Positions 34,909 through 44,178 are shown, counted from the first letter of the stretch. The stretch: DNA of 44,274 nt from Desulfobulbaceae bacterium (GCA_002868945.1 PKTX01000055.1:37651-81924); one strand, 5' to 3'. The notes: a model not told the origin generated them from the sequence alone. Translations and numbers: made by a program.

Positions 34909-36399
34909 TCAGGCGCTCTGCGTTTTCTGAAAAATGGTGAAATAGAAGGCCGACTCTTTGGAGGCGAGGGTAACGGCCGGATAGTCCCGTTGTAAACGAG
35001 CCAGATCCTCTTCATCCATCTGCTGGTCCGCCAGGCGGACACCGGCCAATTCGCAGGCCGACCCGCCGGTCAAGGGCACCTTGCCGCGCCAGAGCGTCTC
35101 TTCAGGCAGCAACCCTCTGCCGCTGAAGGCCTGCCGTAAAATCCACTTGCCTGTTTTCAGGCCATCACTCTCCTCTTTAATCTTCAGATCAGCCGGAATT
35201 TTCATGGCCAGAGCGATCATCTCCTTGTCCAAAAAGGGAATGCGTTGTTCCAGACTGCAGCGCAGGGCCATGCGGTCCGTGCGCTGCAGATTGACATTAT
35301 GGAGAGTGGCAAGACAGCGCCTGCCTTCCTCATTCAACCGGGCCGCAGGGATATGCCACATGTAATGATAACCGCCAAAAAGCTCATCCGCCCCCTCGCC
35401 GCTGAGCACCACATTGCCATGTTCACTTGCCAGCCTGGCAGCCAGATAGCATGGCACGGCCGAACGGATCAGAGCGGGATCATAGGTGCCCAGGCCATGG
35501 ATGACGCGATAAAGGGCCTCGTGATAGTCGTTGAGAGTAAAGGGCCACTCGTGGTGCGTGCTGCCGATATGGTCGGCAACAAGACGGGCGGCCCGCAGAT
35601 CGTCGGCCTCGTTGCCCTGTTCATCACGCATACCCACTGTAAAGGTGTGCAGCTCATCCACCTGACGGGCGGCCAGGGCCGCCACCAGAGAGGAATTCAG
35701 GCCGCCGCTGCAAAAGGCCCCCATGGGCTGGCCGGCATCGCTCACCACCCTCTTGGCAACTGCCCCGGTCAGGCGTTTGCGAATACGCCAGGCAATCGAT
35801 TTTTTATCCCGCAACGGCCGCTGATCCACCTTGGGTAACTGGTAATAGCGGATAAAGCCGTCGGTGGAGGTGTAATAATAACCGGGCGGAAATTCCTGAA
35901 TCTCATCAACCTCGGTTTCCTTCATGGCCTCACGGTCCGAGGTAAAATAGATGGTGCCGTTACGAAAGCCGTAATAGAGCGGCTTGATGCCGATGGGGTC
36001 CCGGGCCAGCATAAAAACGGAGCGTCGCCTGTCAAAAAGGGCAAAGGCAAACATACCGTCCAGATCACGCACCCCGTCCGGACCGCGCTGGCCGTAAAGG
36101 GCCAGAATGACCTCGGCCTCGCAATGGCCCTGAAAGGTGTGACGCTGCAGAAAACGATCACGAATAGCTTGAAAATTATAGATCTCGCCGCTGGCCATGA
36201 CCGCCTTTGACCGGTCGGCCGTCAAGATGGGCTGCTGGTCGTCCAACTCCAGACCATTTGCGGAACCGGCATGTCCCCAGACCATGTAGTCGTTGTCATA
36301 GATACTGCAGGTCGTTGCCCCCCCCTGACTCATGACGCCGAGCATCTGCTTTATTACCTGTTTGTCTCGGCTGCCAAAACAGCCGGCTATTGCACACAT
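34909..36399 (-). CDS. Asparagine-synthetase-like amidotransferase, catalytically altered
   Basis: A 496-residue protein with the two AsnB domains: an N-terminal Ntn glutaminase (C2 nucleophile in MCAIAGCFG) and a C-terminal adenylating domain with SGEGADELFGGY. Several key residues differ from E. coli AsnB. The PP-loop SGGLDSS reads SGGLNSS (N235). The glutamine-binding arginine (R49 of HERLSI) is replaced in VWGHAGSANG, the N of NGEIYN is serine (SGEIYN), and the SDCEVI aspartate is changed (HCEAEVI). It is also shorter than AsnB (about 550). It may use ammonia or a different acceptor, or be a paralogue with another role. It is directly upstream of the sigma factor gene. Confidence 0.85.
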   Translation of the reverse strand: MCAIAGCFGSRDKQVIKQMLGVMSQGGATTCSIYDNDYMVWGHAGSANGLELDDQQPILTADRSKAVMASGEIYNFQAIRDRFLQRHTFQGHCEAEVILALYGQRGPDGVRDLDGMFAFALFDRRRSVFMLARDPIGIKPLYYGFRNGTIYFTSDREAMKETEVDEIQEFPPGYYYTSTDGFIRYYQLPKVDQRPLRDKKSIAWRIRKRLTGAVAKRVVSDAGQPMGAFCSGGLNSSLVAALAARQVDELHTFTVGMRDEQGNEADDLRAARLVADHIGSTHHEWPFTLNDYHEALYRVIHGLGTYDPALIRSAVPCYLAARLASEHGNVVLSGEGADELFGGYHYMWHIPAARLNEEGRRCLATLHNVNLQRTDRMALRCSLEQRIPFLDKEMIALAMKIPADLKIKEESDGLKTGKWILRQAFSGRGLLPEETLWRGKVPLTGGSACELAGVRLADQQMDEEDLARLQRDYPAVTLASKESAFYFTIFQKTQSA

Positions 36400-36479
36400 C
36401 TACTCCATCCTTTTTGTTTCAGTTTCTCCGAGCGTACACCGGCCATGGCCGCGCCACCGGGGGGCTTTCCGCTGCCTGG

Positions 36480-36923
36480 TTACCAGCCCCACAAAAGCCT
36501 TCTGGCCACCCAGCCGGTAACACCGCTCTCATGGCGCACCCTGACCCAGCCCTTGACGCGTTTCTCGGTGCGGAAAACCACACCATATTTGGCCTGGGTG
36601 ACAATACGGAAGTTGGTACCCGGACCGCTGCGAATATTGATGACCGGTTTTTTGACCACCAAATGGGCCTTGCGGCTGGTGAGCGGTGCATAGACCCAGC
36701 CTTCGTCGTTTTCAAAATCGCGCACCTTGTACCAGGAGCCCTTGGAGGCAATAATCTTGAGGGGAAAACCGCGGCCCACCTCCCATTTCACCGAATAGTT
36801 GGTGGATGGTCCGGAGCGTATGTTGACCGTGTCTCGGTCAATACTGACCATTCTGGCCTCAGCCGCCGAGCCCCAGAGAAGCAGAAGAGCACCAAGCAGA
36901 AAGAGTTTTGCCGAAAATCGCAT
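36480..36923 (-). CDS. Exported protein with two SH3b domains
   Basis: A 147-residue protein with signal peptide (MRFSAKLFLLGALLLLWGS, cleavage near AEA) and two bacterial SH3 domains: DTVNIRSGPSTNYSVKWEV at about 31-49, with its WVYAPLTS end, and PVINIRSGPGTNFRIVTQ at about 93-110, with GWVARRLLW at the C-terminus. Such SH3b pairs bind cell-wall peptides or act as targeting modules without enzyme activity. The start is ATG 36923, with GGAGG 11 bases upstream; alternative ATGs a few codons earlier exist. It is 80 bases upstream of the AsnB-like gene on the same strand. Confidence 0.85.
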   Translation of the reverse strand: MRFSAKLFLLGALLLLWGSAAEARMVSIDRDTVNIRSGPSTNYSVKWEVGRGFPLKIIASKGSWYKVRDFENDEGWVYAPLTSRKAHLVVKKPVINIRSGPGTNFRIVTQAKYGVVFRTEKRVKGWVRVRHESGVTGWVARRLLWGW

Positions 36924-37215
36924 TGCTTCAAAAACCTCCATCATTAGGTACTGGGCGCCGCAGTCCGCCACAGTGGGACAACAGTGGCACCGCATGCCGA
37001 ACCCGGACCACCTCTCGGCCCCGTTCAAGGAACCGATCATGGGGCATGGTCGGCAATGGCAATCACTATGTTCGAAAAAACAAGGGGTGGTGACGAGTGA
37101 CGTATCGACCTGGACAGAAGGAAACCGAGACGCCGGACAACGGGATCGAAGCAGACAGCCCACCATGAACGAGGCGAACAGGGCTCTGGAGTAGTCGTTG
37201 TGCCAAAAAGCCCGA

Positions 37216-37761
37216 CTACGTGGATTTGGCGCTGTTCCCTTCTTTTTGTTCGGTAAGCGGCAACATGCCCGCCTTCTCGTCAACTATACGCAGGGCATCA
37301 ACAAAGGTACTGAGGCCGGATTCCAGTTGGCGCAAGACTTCATCAGGCAAGCGATGCAACACATCGGTCAGTGTTCCCTGGGCCGGGCGCGGCGCCTTGG
37401 CCAATAAGGCCGTTCCCTTTTCCGTGAGATAGAGACGGACCACCCGCTGATCAGTGGTTGAGCGTTTTCTGGTGACCAGCTCCTTCTGCTGCACCTTATC
37501 GAGCATGTTGCTGCAGGTGGACTGATGGATGGATAAGGCCCGGGCAAGCCCCGAGACGGTGAGCCCCGGCTCATTGAACAATTCCCACATCATCCAGAGT
37601 TGCGCCGCGGAAAGCCCTGATTCTTTCTCGACCCAGCGGGAGTGGGCCTGGGCGGAACGAAAAATGATCCGAAAATTCTTCAGGATTGCCTGAAAGCGCA
37701 TAAAACGCGGGTCATCTGCCTTATTATGAGGCCGGAGATGCAGTTCATCTGAGTCACTCAT
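37216..37761 (-). CDS. MarR family transcriptional regulator
   Basis: A 181-residue winged-helix regulator. The MarR core is visible: ESGLSAAQLWMMWELFNEPGLTVSGLARAL, the recognition helix region HQSTCSNMLDKVQQKELV and the wing RKRSTTDQRVVRLYLTEKG. C-terminal helices (about 130-175) mediate dimerisation. Ligand and targets are unknown; nothing in the immediate neighbourhood suggests an efflux pump. It has its own AT-rich promoter (37814-37841). Confidence 0.92.
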   Translation of the reverse strand: MSDSDELHLRPHNKADDPRFMRFQAILKNFRIIFRSAQAHSRWVEKESGLSAAQLWMMWELFNEPGLTVSGLARALSIHQSTCSNMLDKVQQKELVTRKRSTTDQRVVRLYLTEKGTALLAKAPRPAQGTLTDVLHRLPDEVLRQLESGLSTFVDALRIVDEKAGMLPLTEQKEGNSAKST

Positions 37762-37813
37762 CCCGTGTTATTTTCACTCTCTTTTTTAAAGTATTTCAAC
37801 AAAATATATTTGC

Positions 37814-37841
37814 ATAATAACATATTGCCCCAATATTGCAA
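37814..37841 (-). promoter_or_regulatory. Promoter and possible operator of the marR gene
   Basis: On the minus strand, TTGCAA (37841-37836), 16 bases, TATTAT (37819-37814) in AT-rich DNA fits sigma-70. It overlaps an imperfect palindrome GCAATA-TGTTA-TTATGC (37812-37828) of the size MarR proteins bind, consistent with autoregulation. Confidence 0.5.
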
Positions 37842-37894
37842 GCAGGCGGCTATAGCCCCGACAGGGGGCGGTGGCATTGGGGGGCCGCACTTTT

Positions 37895-39181
37895 TCAGGC
37901 GGATGAGGAGATGGTGCGCACCACCGTCACAATGGCACGGGCCAGCCGGCTGAGATCCGTGCGGCTGATGATATAGGGGGGCATGATATAGATCAACCGG
38001 CCAAAGGGCCGCACCCAGACGCCCTGCTCAAGAAAGAGTTCCTGCACGGCGGCCACATCCACCGGCTCATGCATCTCCACCACGCCGATGGCCCCGAGTA
38101 CCCGCACATCCGCGACACCGGCCACCTGCTGACAGGGAGCAAGCTCCCGGCTCAGGATTTCCGTAATAACGGCCAGGCGCTCCTGCCAGGGGCTGTCCAA
38201 CAACAATCTGAGGGAGGCCAGGGACACGGCGCAGGCCAGGGGGTTGCCCATGAAGGTGGGACCATGCATAAAAAGACCAGGATCACCCTTTGAAATGGTA
38301 TCCGCCACCTCGGCCGTGGCCAGGGTGGCTGCCAGGGTCATATAGCCACCGGTAAGCGCCTTGCCCAGGCAGATAATATCAGGGCTGATGCCGGCATGAT
38401 CGCAGCCGAACATGGTGCCGGAACGGCCAAAGCCGGTGGCGATCTCATCCAGGATAAGCAGCACGTCAAAACGGTCACAGAGGGCCCGGACACCGGCCAG
38501 GTAGTCGGCATGATAGAAATACATACCGCCCGCCCCCTGCACCACCGGCTCCATGATGACGGCGGCCACCTGATCATGGTGCTGCTCCAGCATCTCGGCA
38601 AAGGGGGTCAGATCCTCTTCGTCCCACGCCTCGTCATAACGACAGGTGGGCCGGGGTGCAAAGAAATGCTGCGGCAGGATGCCCTGAAAGATATGGTGCA
38701 TGCCGTTCACCGGATCACAGACCGCCATGGCCCCGAAGGTATCGCCATGGTAGCCGCCGCGGATGGTGAGCAGACGGTTTTTACCGGCCTGGCCGCGGGC
38801 CTGCCAGTACTGAAAGGCCATCTTGATGGCCACCTCCACCGCGACGGAGCCGGAATCGGCCAGAAAGACGCGCTGCAGAGGGGCCGGGGTCAGCTCCACC
38901 AGGATCTGGGCCAGCTCCACGGCGGGTCGGTGGGTGATACCACCGAACATAACATGGGCCATCTTCCTGAGCTGCTCCTCGACGGCCCTGTTGAGGACCG
39001 GATGGTTATAGCCGTGGATGGCGGCCCACCACGACGACATGCCGTCGATCAGCTCGCGGCCATCAGCCAGGCGCAGACGAACGCCGGCAGCGGATTCCAC
39101 CTCATAGACGGGCAGGGGACCGATCATGGAGGTATAGGGGTGCCAGATATGGCTTTTGTCAAAATCAAGCAGTTCGTTCAT
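37895..39181 (-). CDS. bioA: Adenosylmethionine--8-amino-7-oxononanoate aminotransferase BioA
   Basis: A 428-residue class III PLP transaminase making 7,8-diaminopelargonate in biotin synthesis, with S-adenosylmethionine as amino donor. HIWHPYTSM at the N-terminus, DGMSSWWAAIHGY, SGSVAVEVAIKMA, LLILDEIATGFGRSG and the PLP lysine K274 in LGKALTGGYM are all BioA-typical, as is PTFMGNPLACAVS. No other bio gene is adjacent. It follows hemC by 17 bases on the same strand and may be cotranscribed with it. The start ATG 39181 has a weak Shine-Dalgarno. Confidence 0.97.
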   Translation of the reverse strand: MNELLDFDKSHIWHPYTSMIGPLPVYEVESAAGVRLRLADGRELIDGMSSWWAAIHGYNHPVLNRAVEEQLRKMAHVMFGGITHRPAVELAQILVELTPAPLQRVFLADSGSVAVEVAIKMAFQYWQARGQAGKNRLLTIRGGYHGDTFGAMAVCDPVNGMHHIFQGILPQHFFAPRPTCRYDEAWDEEDLTPFAEMLEQHHDQVAAVIMEPVVQGAGGMYFYHADYLAGVRALCDRFDVLLILDEIATGFGRSGTMFGCDHAGISPDIICLGKALTGGYMTLAATLATAEVADTISKGDPGLFMHGPTFMGNPLACAVSLASLRLLLDSPWQERLAVITEILSRELAPCQQVAGVADVRVLGAIGVVEMHEPVDVAAVQELFLEQGVWVRPFGRLIYIMPPYIISRTDLSRLARAIVTVVRTISSSA

Positions 39182-39198
39182 AACAAAGAAGGGCGCAA

Positions 39199-40140
39199 TC
39201 AGGCGTTATCCGCGGCCTGCTGGCTGCGAATTTCGGCCAGCAGTTCGCGGCCGCCATCCTCCAGGATCCTGGTGCCGAGTTCCGTGCCGATGCGTTCCGC
39301 CTCGGTGCGCGCGCCGCTCTGACTGGCGGTGATATTCTTGCGGCCATCCAGGCTGACCAGGCCGGCGTTCATGGAGATCTGATCACCGGCCAGGGTGGCC
39401 AGGGCATAGGCGGGAATGGAGCAGCCCCCTTCCAGCTTGCGCAGAAAGCCGCGCTCAGCCAGCAGAATGGTCTCACTGTCGACATTGTTGAGACAGGAAC
39501 GCACCGCGCTGCGTTTTTCAGCGGAGAGACCGGCTGCCGCCTCAATGGCCACGCAACCCTGGCCCACCGGCGGCACGAACTGGTTTTCCGGAAAGGTGTG
39601 GACGATCATGTCGCTCAGCTCCATGCGATATACGCCGGCATAGGCCAGCATGATACCGTCGCAGAGACCATCCTTCATCTTCTTGATCCTGGTCTGCAGG
39701 TTGCCCCGGATGTCAACGGTCTCCACATGGGGATAGTGGAGGGCAAGCAGGGCACGGCGTCGCACCGACGAGGTCCCGATAACGATCTTTTTGCCGGTGT
39801 CCGCCAGGGAAAGATCAGCCTGGTGGCTGAGCAGGACATCGTTGGCCTTTTCACGCTCGGTAAAGGCGATGAGCTCAAAGCCCTCGGGCAGGCGCGAAGG
39901 CATATCCTTGGCGCTGTGCACGGCAATATCCAGGGTGCCGTCGGCCAGCTGCTCCTCAAGTTCCTCGGTGAAGACACCCTTGGAGCCGATCTTGGCAATG
40001 GAGGTGTTCAGCACCTTGTCACCCTTGGTCTCCATGGTGATAATCTCTGTTTCTATGCCGGCCGCCTTGAGTCTCTCCTCAACATAGTAGGTCTGCCACA
40101 TGGCCAGCTTACTCTTTCTGGAACCGATGGTTATTTTCAT
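39199..40140 (-). CDS. hemC: Hydroxymethylbilane synthase HemC
   Basis: A 313-residue porphobilinogen deaminase assembling the linear tetrapyrrole for haem, sirohaem and cobalamin. Conserved segments are IGSRKSKLAMWQ, KGVFTEELEEQL, VHSAKDMPSRLP, GTSSVRRRALL and DIRGNLQTRI. The dipyrromethane cofactor attaches to C240 in LRKLEGGCSIP. I prefer the second ATG (40140), since GGAG lies 5 bases upstream. Sirohaem demand is high in sulfite-reducing bacteria, which fits dsrC in this window. Confidence 0.96.
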   Translation of the reverse strand: MKITIGSRKSKLAMWQTYYVEERLKAAGIETEIITMETKGDKVLNTSIAKIGSKGVFTEELEEQLADGTLDIAVHSAKDMPSRLPEGFELIAFTEREKANDVLLSHQADLSLADTGKKIVIGTSSVRRRALLALHYPHVETVDIRGNLQTRIKKMKDGLCDGIMLAYAGVYRMELSDMIVHTFPENQFVPPVGQGCVAIEAAAGLSAEKRSAVRSCLNNVDSETILLAERGFLRKLEGGCSIPAYALATLAGDQISMNAGLVSLDGRKNITASQSGARTEAERIGTELGTRILEDGGRELLAEIRSQQAADNA

Positions 40141-40251
40141 CATTCTCCGTCAACTCCCGCAAAATTATCTCTGTAAAAGGTGTCCACCACTGCAAAGACA
40201 CGAGGACTATGAAGAGAGGCCGCCCCTCTGCTCACACCCAGTTGCCATACC

Positions 40252-40292
40252 TAGTGTCTGTCCAGAAATAGGTCATTTCTGGACAGACACTA
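40252..40292. repeat. 17-bp perfect inverted repeat between hemC and fructokinase
   Basis: TAGTGTCTGTCCAGAAA (40252-40268) pairs with its exact reverse complement (40276-40292) across a 7-base loop. No U-tract follows on either strand, so it is not a standard terminator. The TAGTGTCTGTCC motif resembles termini of insertion elements, raising the possibility of a palindromic remnant or small hairpin repeat. Confidence 0.6.
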
Positions 40293-40422
40293 CCTAACGC
40301 CGTCCAACATTAATTTCCCTGGTCCAGTCTGTCAAAGCCTTTAACCGTGTGCCGGCAAAAGCGGCGCCGCTGCTGGTTTGGCTCTCTGCGCGGCTCGGGG
40401 AAGCAAAGCCGCCTGTCGCCGA

Positions 40423-41283
40423 TCAGGCGGGATAGGCCGGCGTGGCGCCCGGCCTGGAGGCCACATAGGAGCCGAGGCGATTAGCCTCCTCAAGACAGTG
40501 GGCCAGGGAGTCGCCGGCCAGGAAACCGGCGATAATGCCGGCAAAAAAGGCGTCGCCGCTGCCCACGGTGTCGGCCACTGTTACCGGAAAACCGGGGTGG
40601 GCACAACTCTGATGCCGGTTGACCAGCAGGGCGCCGTCACTGCCGCGGGTCACGGCCAGCAGCTGCAGGTCAAAGGCCTGCAGCAGGGCGGCGGCCACCT
40701 CCTCCTCACTGCCTCGGCGGCCGACCAGGGCCGCGTTGAGCTGCCGCAACTCATCACTGTTGACCTTGACCACCCGGGCGGCGGCCAGCGACTCCCGGAC
40801 ATGGGCCATGGGGGTATAAGGGGGGCGCAGGTTGACGTCATAAAAGATGGTGTCGGCCTGCCGCCAGAGCCGACGAATGGCCTGCCTGCTTTCCGGCTGG
40901 CGTTGGGCCAGGGTACCGCAGACCAGATGAAAGGGCCGGCCGGCCAGCAGACGCTCCACCTCCGAGGCCTGGATATGATCCCAGGCCGCCGGTTTTTTGA
41001 TGTCAAAACTGGGTTCGCTGTCGCTTGCCATGCTCACCACCACCCGGCCGGTGGGACGCCTGTCGTCAATCTGGATGGCCTCAGGACTCAGGCCGATCTC
41101 CCGCACCTTGGCCAGGGTCTCGCGGCCCAGATCGTCATCACCAATACGGCTGGCCGCCAGCACCTGCAAGCCACGGGCCTGGAGATGATAGGCCACATTC
41201 AGGGGCGCTCCCCCCAGCACCCGCCTTTCCGGAAACTGATCCCAGACAATCTCGCCGATGGAAACGATTAAACCTTCTGTCAT
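40423..41283 (-). CDS. PfkB-family fructokinase
   Basis: A 286-residue ribokinase-fold sugar kinase, most likely phosphorylating fructose. IVSIGEIVWDQFP and GGAPLNVAYHLQARG at the N-terminus are typical of bacterial fructokinases, and the anion-hole/catalytic motif DTVGSGDAFFAG (about 232-243) is intact. I start at ATG 41283, with AGGGAGGGG upstream; the longer frame has no support. It is divergent from sucrose synthase, whose reaction yields or consumes fructose, which supports the assignment. Confidence 0.92.
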   Translation of the reverse strand: MTEGLIVSIGEIVWDQFPERRVLGGAPLNVAYHLQARGLQVLAASRIGDDDLGRETLAKVREIGLSPEAIQIDDRRPTGRVVVSMASDSEPSFDIKKPAAWDHIQASEVERLLAGRPFHLVCGTLAQRQPESRQAIRRLWRQADTIFYDVNLRPPYTPMAHVRESLAAARVVKVNSDELRQLNAALVGRRGSEEEVAAALLQAFDLQLLAVTRGSDGALLVNRHQSCAHPGFPVTVADTVGSGDAFFAGIIAGFLAGDSLAHCLEEANRLGSYVASRPGATPAYPA

Positions 41284-41634
41284 AACCCCTCCCTGAGCTT
41301 GCACGTTTGTATTCAACTTTCTGCGTTGAGATACCTATTAAACATTCAACGAGAATTCAGACTTCAGAAGTCAGCATACAGCAGAAAAACTTAGAAATCG
41401 TTCGTTCTGACTCCTGCATGCCGTCCCCTGAAGTCCTGGCATATTGGAAAACCTTCGCCATACCACTATCCCCGAAAATATGGTGCCCGGGCAACGGCTT
41501 CGGGTGGTTTGAGTCGTTTGCACCATTAGGCTCTGGATAGTGCCGAAAGTTTTTGCTACCCTGCAGTAAGCAACCCGTGGACTGCCATGCAGTATAGGCC
41601 ACCTGACGACAGATAGCAAAACAAGGATGATTCC
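41284..41634. other. Divergent fructokinase/sucrose synthase intergenic region
   Basis: 351 bases hold no gene I can support. Near 41350 the run GAATTCAGACTTCAGAAGTCAG resembles similar stretches near 1018 and 44030, suggesting a dispersed short repeat. The promoters for both genes must lie here; no single pair stands out. The sucrose synthase Shine-Dalgarno AAGGA is at 41621-41625. Confidence 0.45.
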
Positions 41635-44043
41635 ATGATCAACAGCCTGATGACCTATATCCAAGAGAACAGGGCCGCGGTTTACAGCCTTTTCCGATGC
41701 TTTCAGGAGACCGGCAAGAAGCTGATGCTGCGCACCGAACTCTGGGATGAATTTGAGCACTATTGCAGGACAACCAACAACGATAAACTTCTTGATTCGC
41801 CCCTGGCCAAGGCCATAGCGCATACCCAGGAGGCGGCCATTGTCGCACCCTGGCTCTACCTTGATGTCCGGCCGCGGGTGGCCCAGTGGCACTATCTGCG
41901 CTTCCACTTTGAGACCATGACCTCCGAGGAGGTGTCGGTCTCCGAGTTTCTCGGGTTCAAGGAAGGCCTGATCAACACCGATCCCAATGACCGCATTCTG
42001 GAAATCGACCTCACTCCCTTTGAACGGCACTTTCCCAAGATGACCCAGAGCCGCTCCATCGGCCATGGTGTCGAATTTCTCAACCGCCGTTTTTCCAGCC
42101 GCCTGGCCAGTGACCTCGCCAAGGGGGACGAACTGATCCTCGCCTTTCTCAAGGTGCATGGCTATGGCGGTCTGCCCTTCATGATCAACGACACCATCAG
42201 CAATATGGCCGGCCTGCAGCAGGCCCTGCGCACCGGCATGGAATACCTGGCCGACCAAGCCGGCGATGCCACCTGGCAGGATGTCGCCGCCACCCTGCAA
42301 CTCATGGGCTTTGAACCGGGCTGGGGCAGGAGGGTGGATCGCATCATCGACAGCTTCAGCCTGCTGGCCGATATCCTTGAGGCCCCGGATCACGGCGCCC
42401 TGGAGCAATTCTTCAGCCGCATCCCCATGATTTTCAACGTGATCATCGTCTCACCCCATGGCTACTTCGCCCAGGACAATGTCCTTGGCCTGCCGGACAC
42501 GGGCGGCCAGGTGGTCTACATCCTCGACCAGGTGCGGGCCCTGGAAAAGGAGATGCGGAACCGCATCCACGAACAGGGCCTTGACATTGAGCCGCAAATC
42601 ATCATCCTCACCCGTCTGCTGCCGGAGTCCGAGGGCACCACCTGCAACCAGGTGGAGGAGAAAATAAACGGCACCCAAAACGTCAAGATTGTCCGCATCC
42701 CCTTCCGGAGCAAGGACGGCACCGTCCTGCCCCAGTGGATCTCACGTTTTGAGATCTGGCCCTATCTGGAGCGTTTTTCCCTGGAGGCGGAAAAGGAGAT
42801 CATGGCCCGCCTGGGCCGGCGCCCCGATCTGATCATCGGCAACTATTCGGACGGCAACCTGGTGGCCACCCTCATGTCGCAGCGCCTCGGCGTCACCCAG
42901 TGCACCATTGCCCATGCCCTGGAGAAAACCAAGTACCTCTACTCCGCTCTTTATTGGCAGGAAATGGATGATCAGTACCACTTTTCCTGCCAATTCACCG
43001 CCGACCTCATTGCCATGAACACGGCCGACTTTATCATCACCTCCACCTACCAGGAGATTGCCGGCAGCGACAACATGGTGGGCCAGTATGAAAGCTACTC
43101 CTCATTTACCATGCCGGGCCTGCAGCGCGTCATCAACGGCATCAATGTCTATGACCCCAAATTCAACATCGTCTCGCCCGGCGCCGATGCCGATGTCTAT
43201 TTCCCATACAGTGACACGGAACAACGTCTCAGCGGCCTGCATGGCGACCTGCAGGACCTCATCTTCGGCGACGGCCGAGACGACAGCCGCGGCATCCTGG
43301 CAGAGCAGGACAAGCCCTTTATCTTTTCCATGGCCCGCCTCGACCATATCAAAAACCTTACCGGTCTGGTGGAGTGGTATGCCACAAACGACAGACTGCG
43401 CCGACTTACCAATCTGCTGATTGTCGGCGGCGCCATCCATCCGGATCAGTCGTCCGACAACGAGGAACGGCAGCAGATCATGCGTCTCCACGCCCTCTAT
43501 GATGAGCACAGTCTCGATGGCCAGGTGCGCTGGCTCGGCACACGTCTGGAGAAAAACCTTACCGGCGAGCTCTACCGCTTTCTGGCGGACCGACGCTCCG
43601 CCTTTATCCAACCCGCCTTTTTCGAGGCCTTTGGTCTCACCGTCATCGAGGCCATGGCCTCGGGCCTGCCCACCTTTGCCACCCGCTACGGCGGCCCCCT
43701 GGAGATCATTAAACATGGCGTTTCCGGCTTCCACATCAACCCCAACCATGGTGATGAGGCGTCCGAGCAAATCGCTGATTTCTTTGAACGCTGCCAGAAG
43801 GAGCCGGAGCACTGGTATGCCCTTTCACAAGGGGCCATCAACCGCGTCCAAGAGCATTACACCTGGAAGCGCTATGCCAAACGGCTGCTGTCGCTGACCT
43901 GTATCTACGGCTTCTGGAAATACGCCACCAACCTGCAACGCCAGGAGACCAACCGCTACCTGGAGATGTTCTACCACCTGCAGCTCAAGCCCCTGGCCGC
44001 GAGACTGGAGGAGAAGAAGTTAGAAAACAGAATTCAGGATTGA
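41635..44043 (+). CDS. Sucrose synthase
   Basis: An 802-residue GT4 glycosyltransferase interconverting sucrose plus NDP with NDP-glucose plus fructose. The length equals plant and cyanobacterial enzymes. The N-terminal regulatory part (about 1-260) precedes the GT-B catalytic part with ISPHGYFAQDNVLGLPDTGGQVVYILDQ-type nucleotide/sugar entrance (reading VSPHGYFAQDNVLGLPDTGG near 279), HALEKTKY, SPGADADVYFPY and the E-x7-E motif FFEAFGLTVIEAMASG. Sucrose-phosphate synthase and phosphatase are not in the window, so the direction of use is open: glycogen/NDP-glucose supply or osmolyte turnover. It starts at ATG 41635. Confidence 0.95.
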   Translation: MINSLMTYIQENRAAVYSLFRCFQETGKKLMLRTELWDEFEHYCRTTNNDKLLDSPLAKAIAHTQEAAIVAPWLYLDVRPRVAQWHYLRFHFETMTSEEVSVSEFLGFKEGLINTDPNDRILEIDLTPFERHFPKMTQSRSIGHGVEFLNRRFSSRLASDLAKGDELILAFLKVHGYGGLPFMINDTISNMAGLQQALRTGMEYLADQAGDATWQDVAATLQLMGFEPGWGRRVDRIIDSFSLLADILEAPDHGALEQFFSRIPMIFNVIIVSPHGYFAQDNVLGLPDTGGQVVYILDQVRALEKEMRNRIHEQGLDIEPQIIILTRLLPESEGTTCNQVEEKINGTQNVKIVRIPFRSKDGTVLPQWISRFEIWPYLERFSLEAEKEIMARLGRRPDLIIGNYSDGNLVATLMSQRLGVTQCTIAHALEKTKYLYSALYWQEMDDQYHFSCQFTADLIAMNTADFIITSTYQEIAGSDNMVGQYESYSSFTMPGLQRVINGINVYDPKFNIVSPGADADVYFPYSDTEQRLSGLHGDLQDLIFGDGRDDSRGILAEQDKPFIFSMARLDHIKNLTGLVEWYATNDRLRRLTNLLIVGGAIHPDQSSDNEERQQIMRLHALYDEHSLDGQVRWLGTRLEKNLTGELYRFLADRRSAFIQPAFFEAFGLTVIEAMASGLPTFATRYGGPLEIIKHGVSGFHINPNHGDEASEQIADFFERCQKEPEHWYALSQGAINRVQEHYTWKRYAKRLLSLTCIYGFWKYATNLQRQETNRYLEMFYHLQLKPLAARLEEKKLENRIQD

Positions 44044-44178
44044 GAATTCAGCGCCGCCGCCGGGCTCTGACCGGTTTGAACGTTAATGAAACTAATTGAA
44101 GTTTCATAAGAGAATTCAAGAGACACCAGCATGGCATGGTCATTCGTTTTTGGCTTTGACCATGAAATGCCTCCCCCA

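Noticed and set aside
36924-37215. Possible structured RNA upstream of the SH3b gene (segment ACCGCATGCCGAACCCGG)
   Set aside because: It resembles 5S rRNA loop sequence only locally; the arms do not pair as 5S, and no SRP, RNase P or 6S signature is found.
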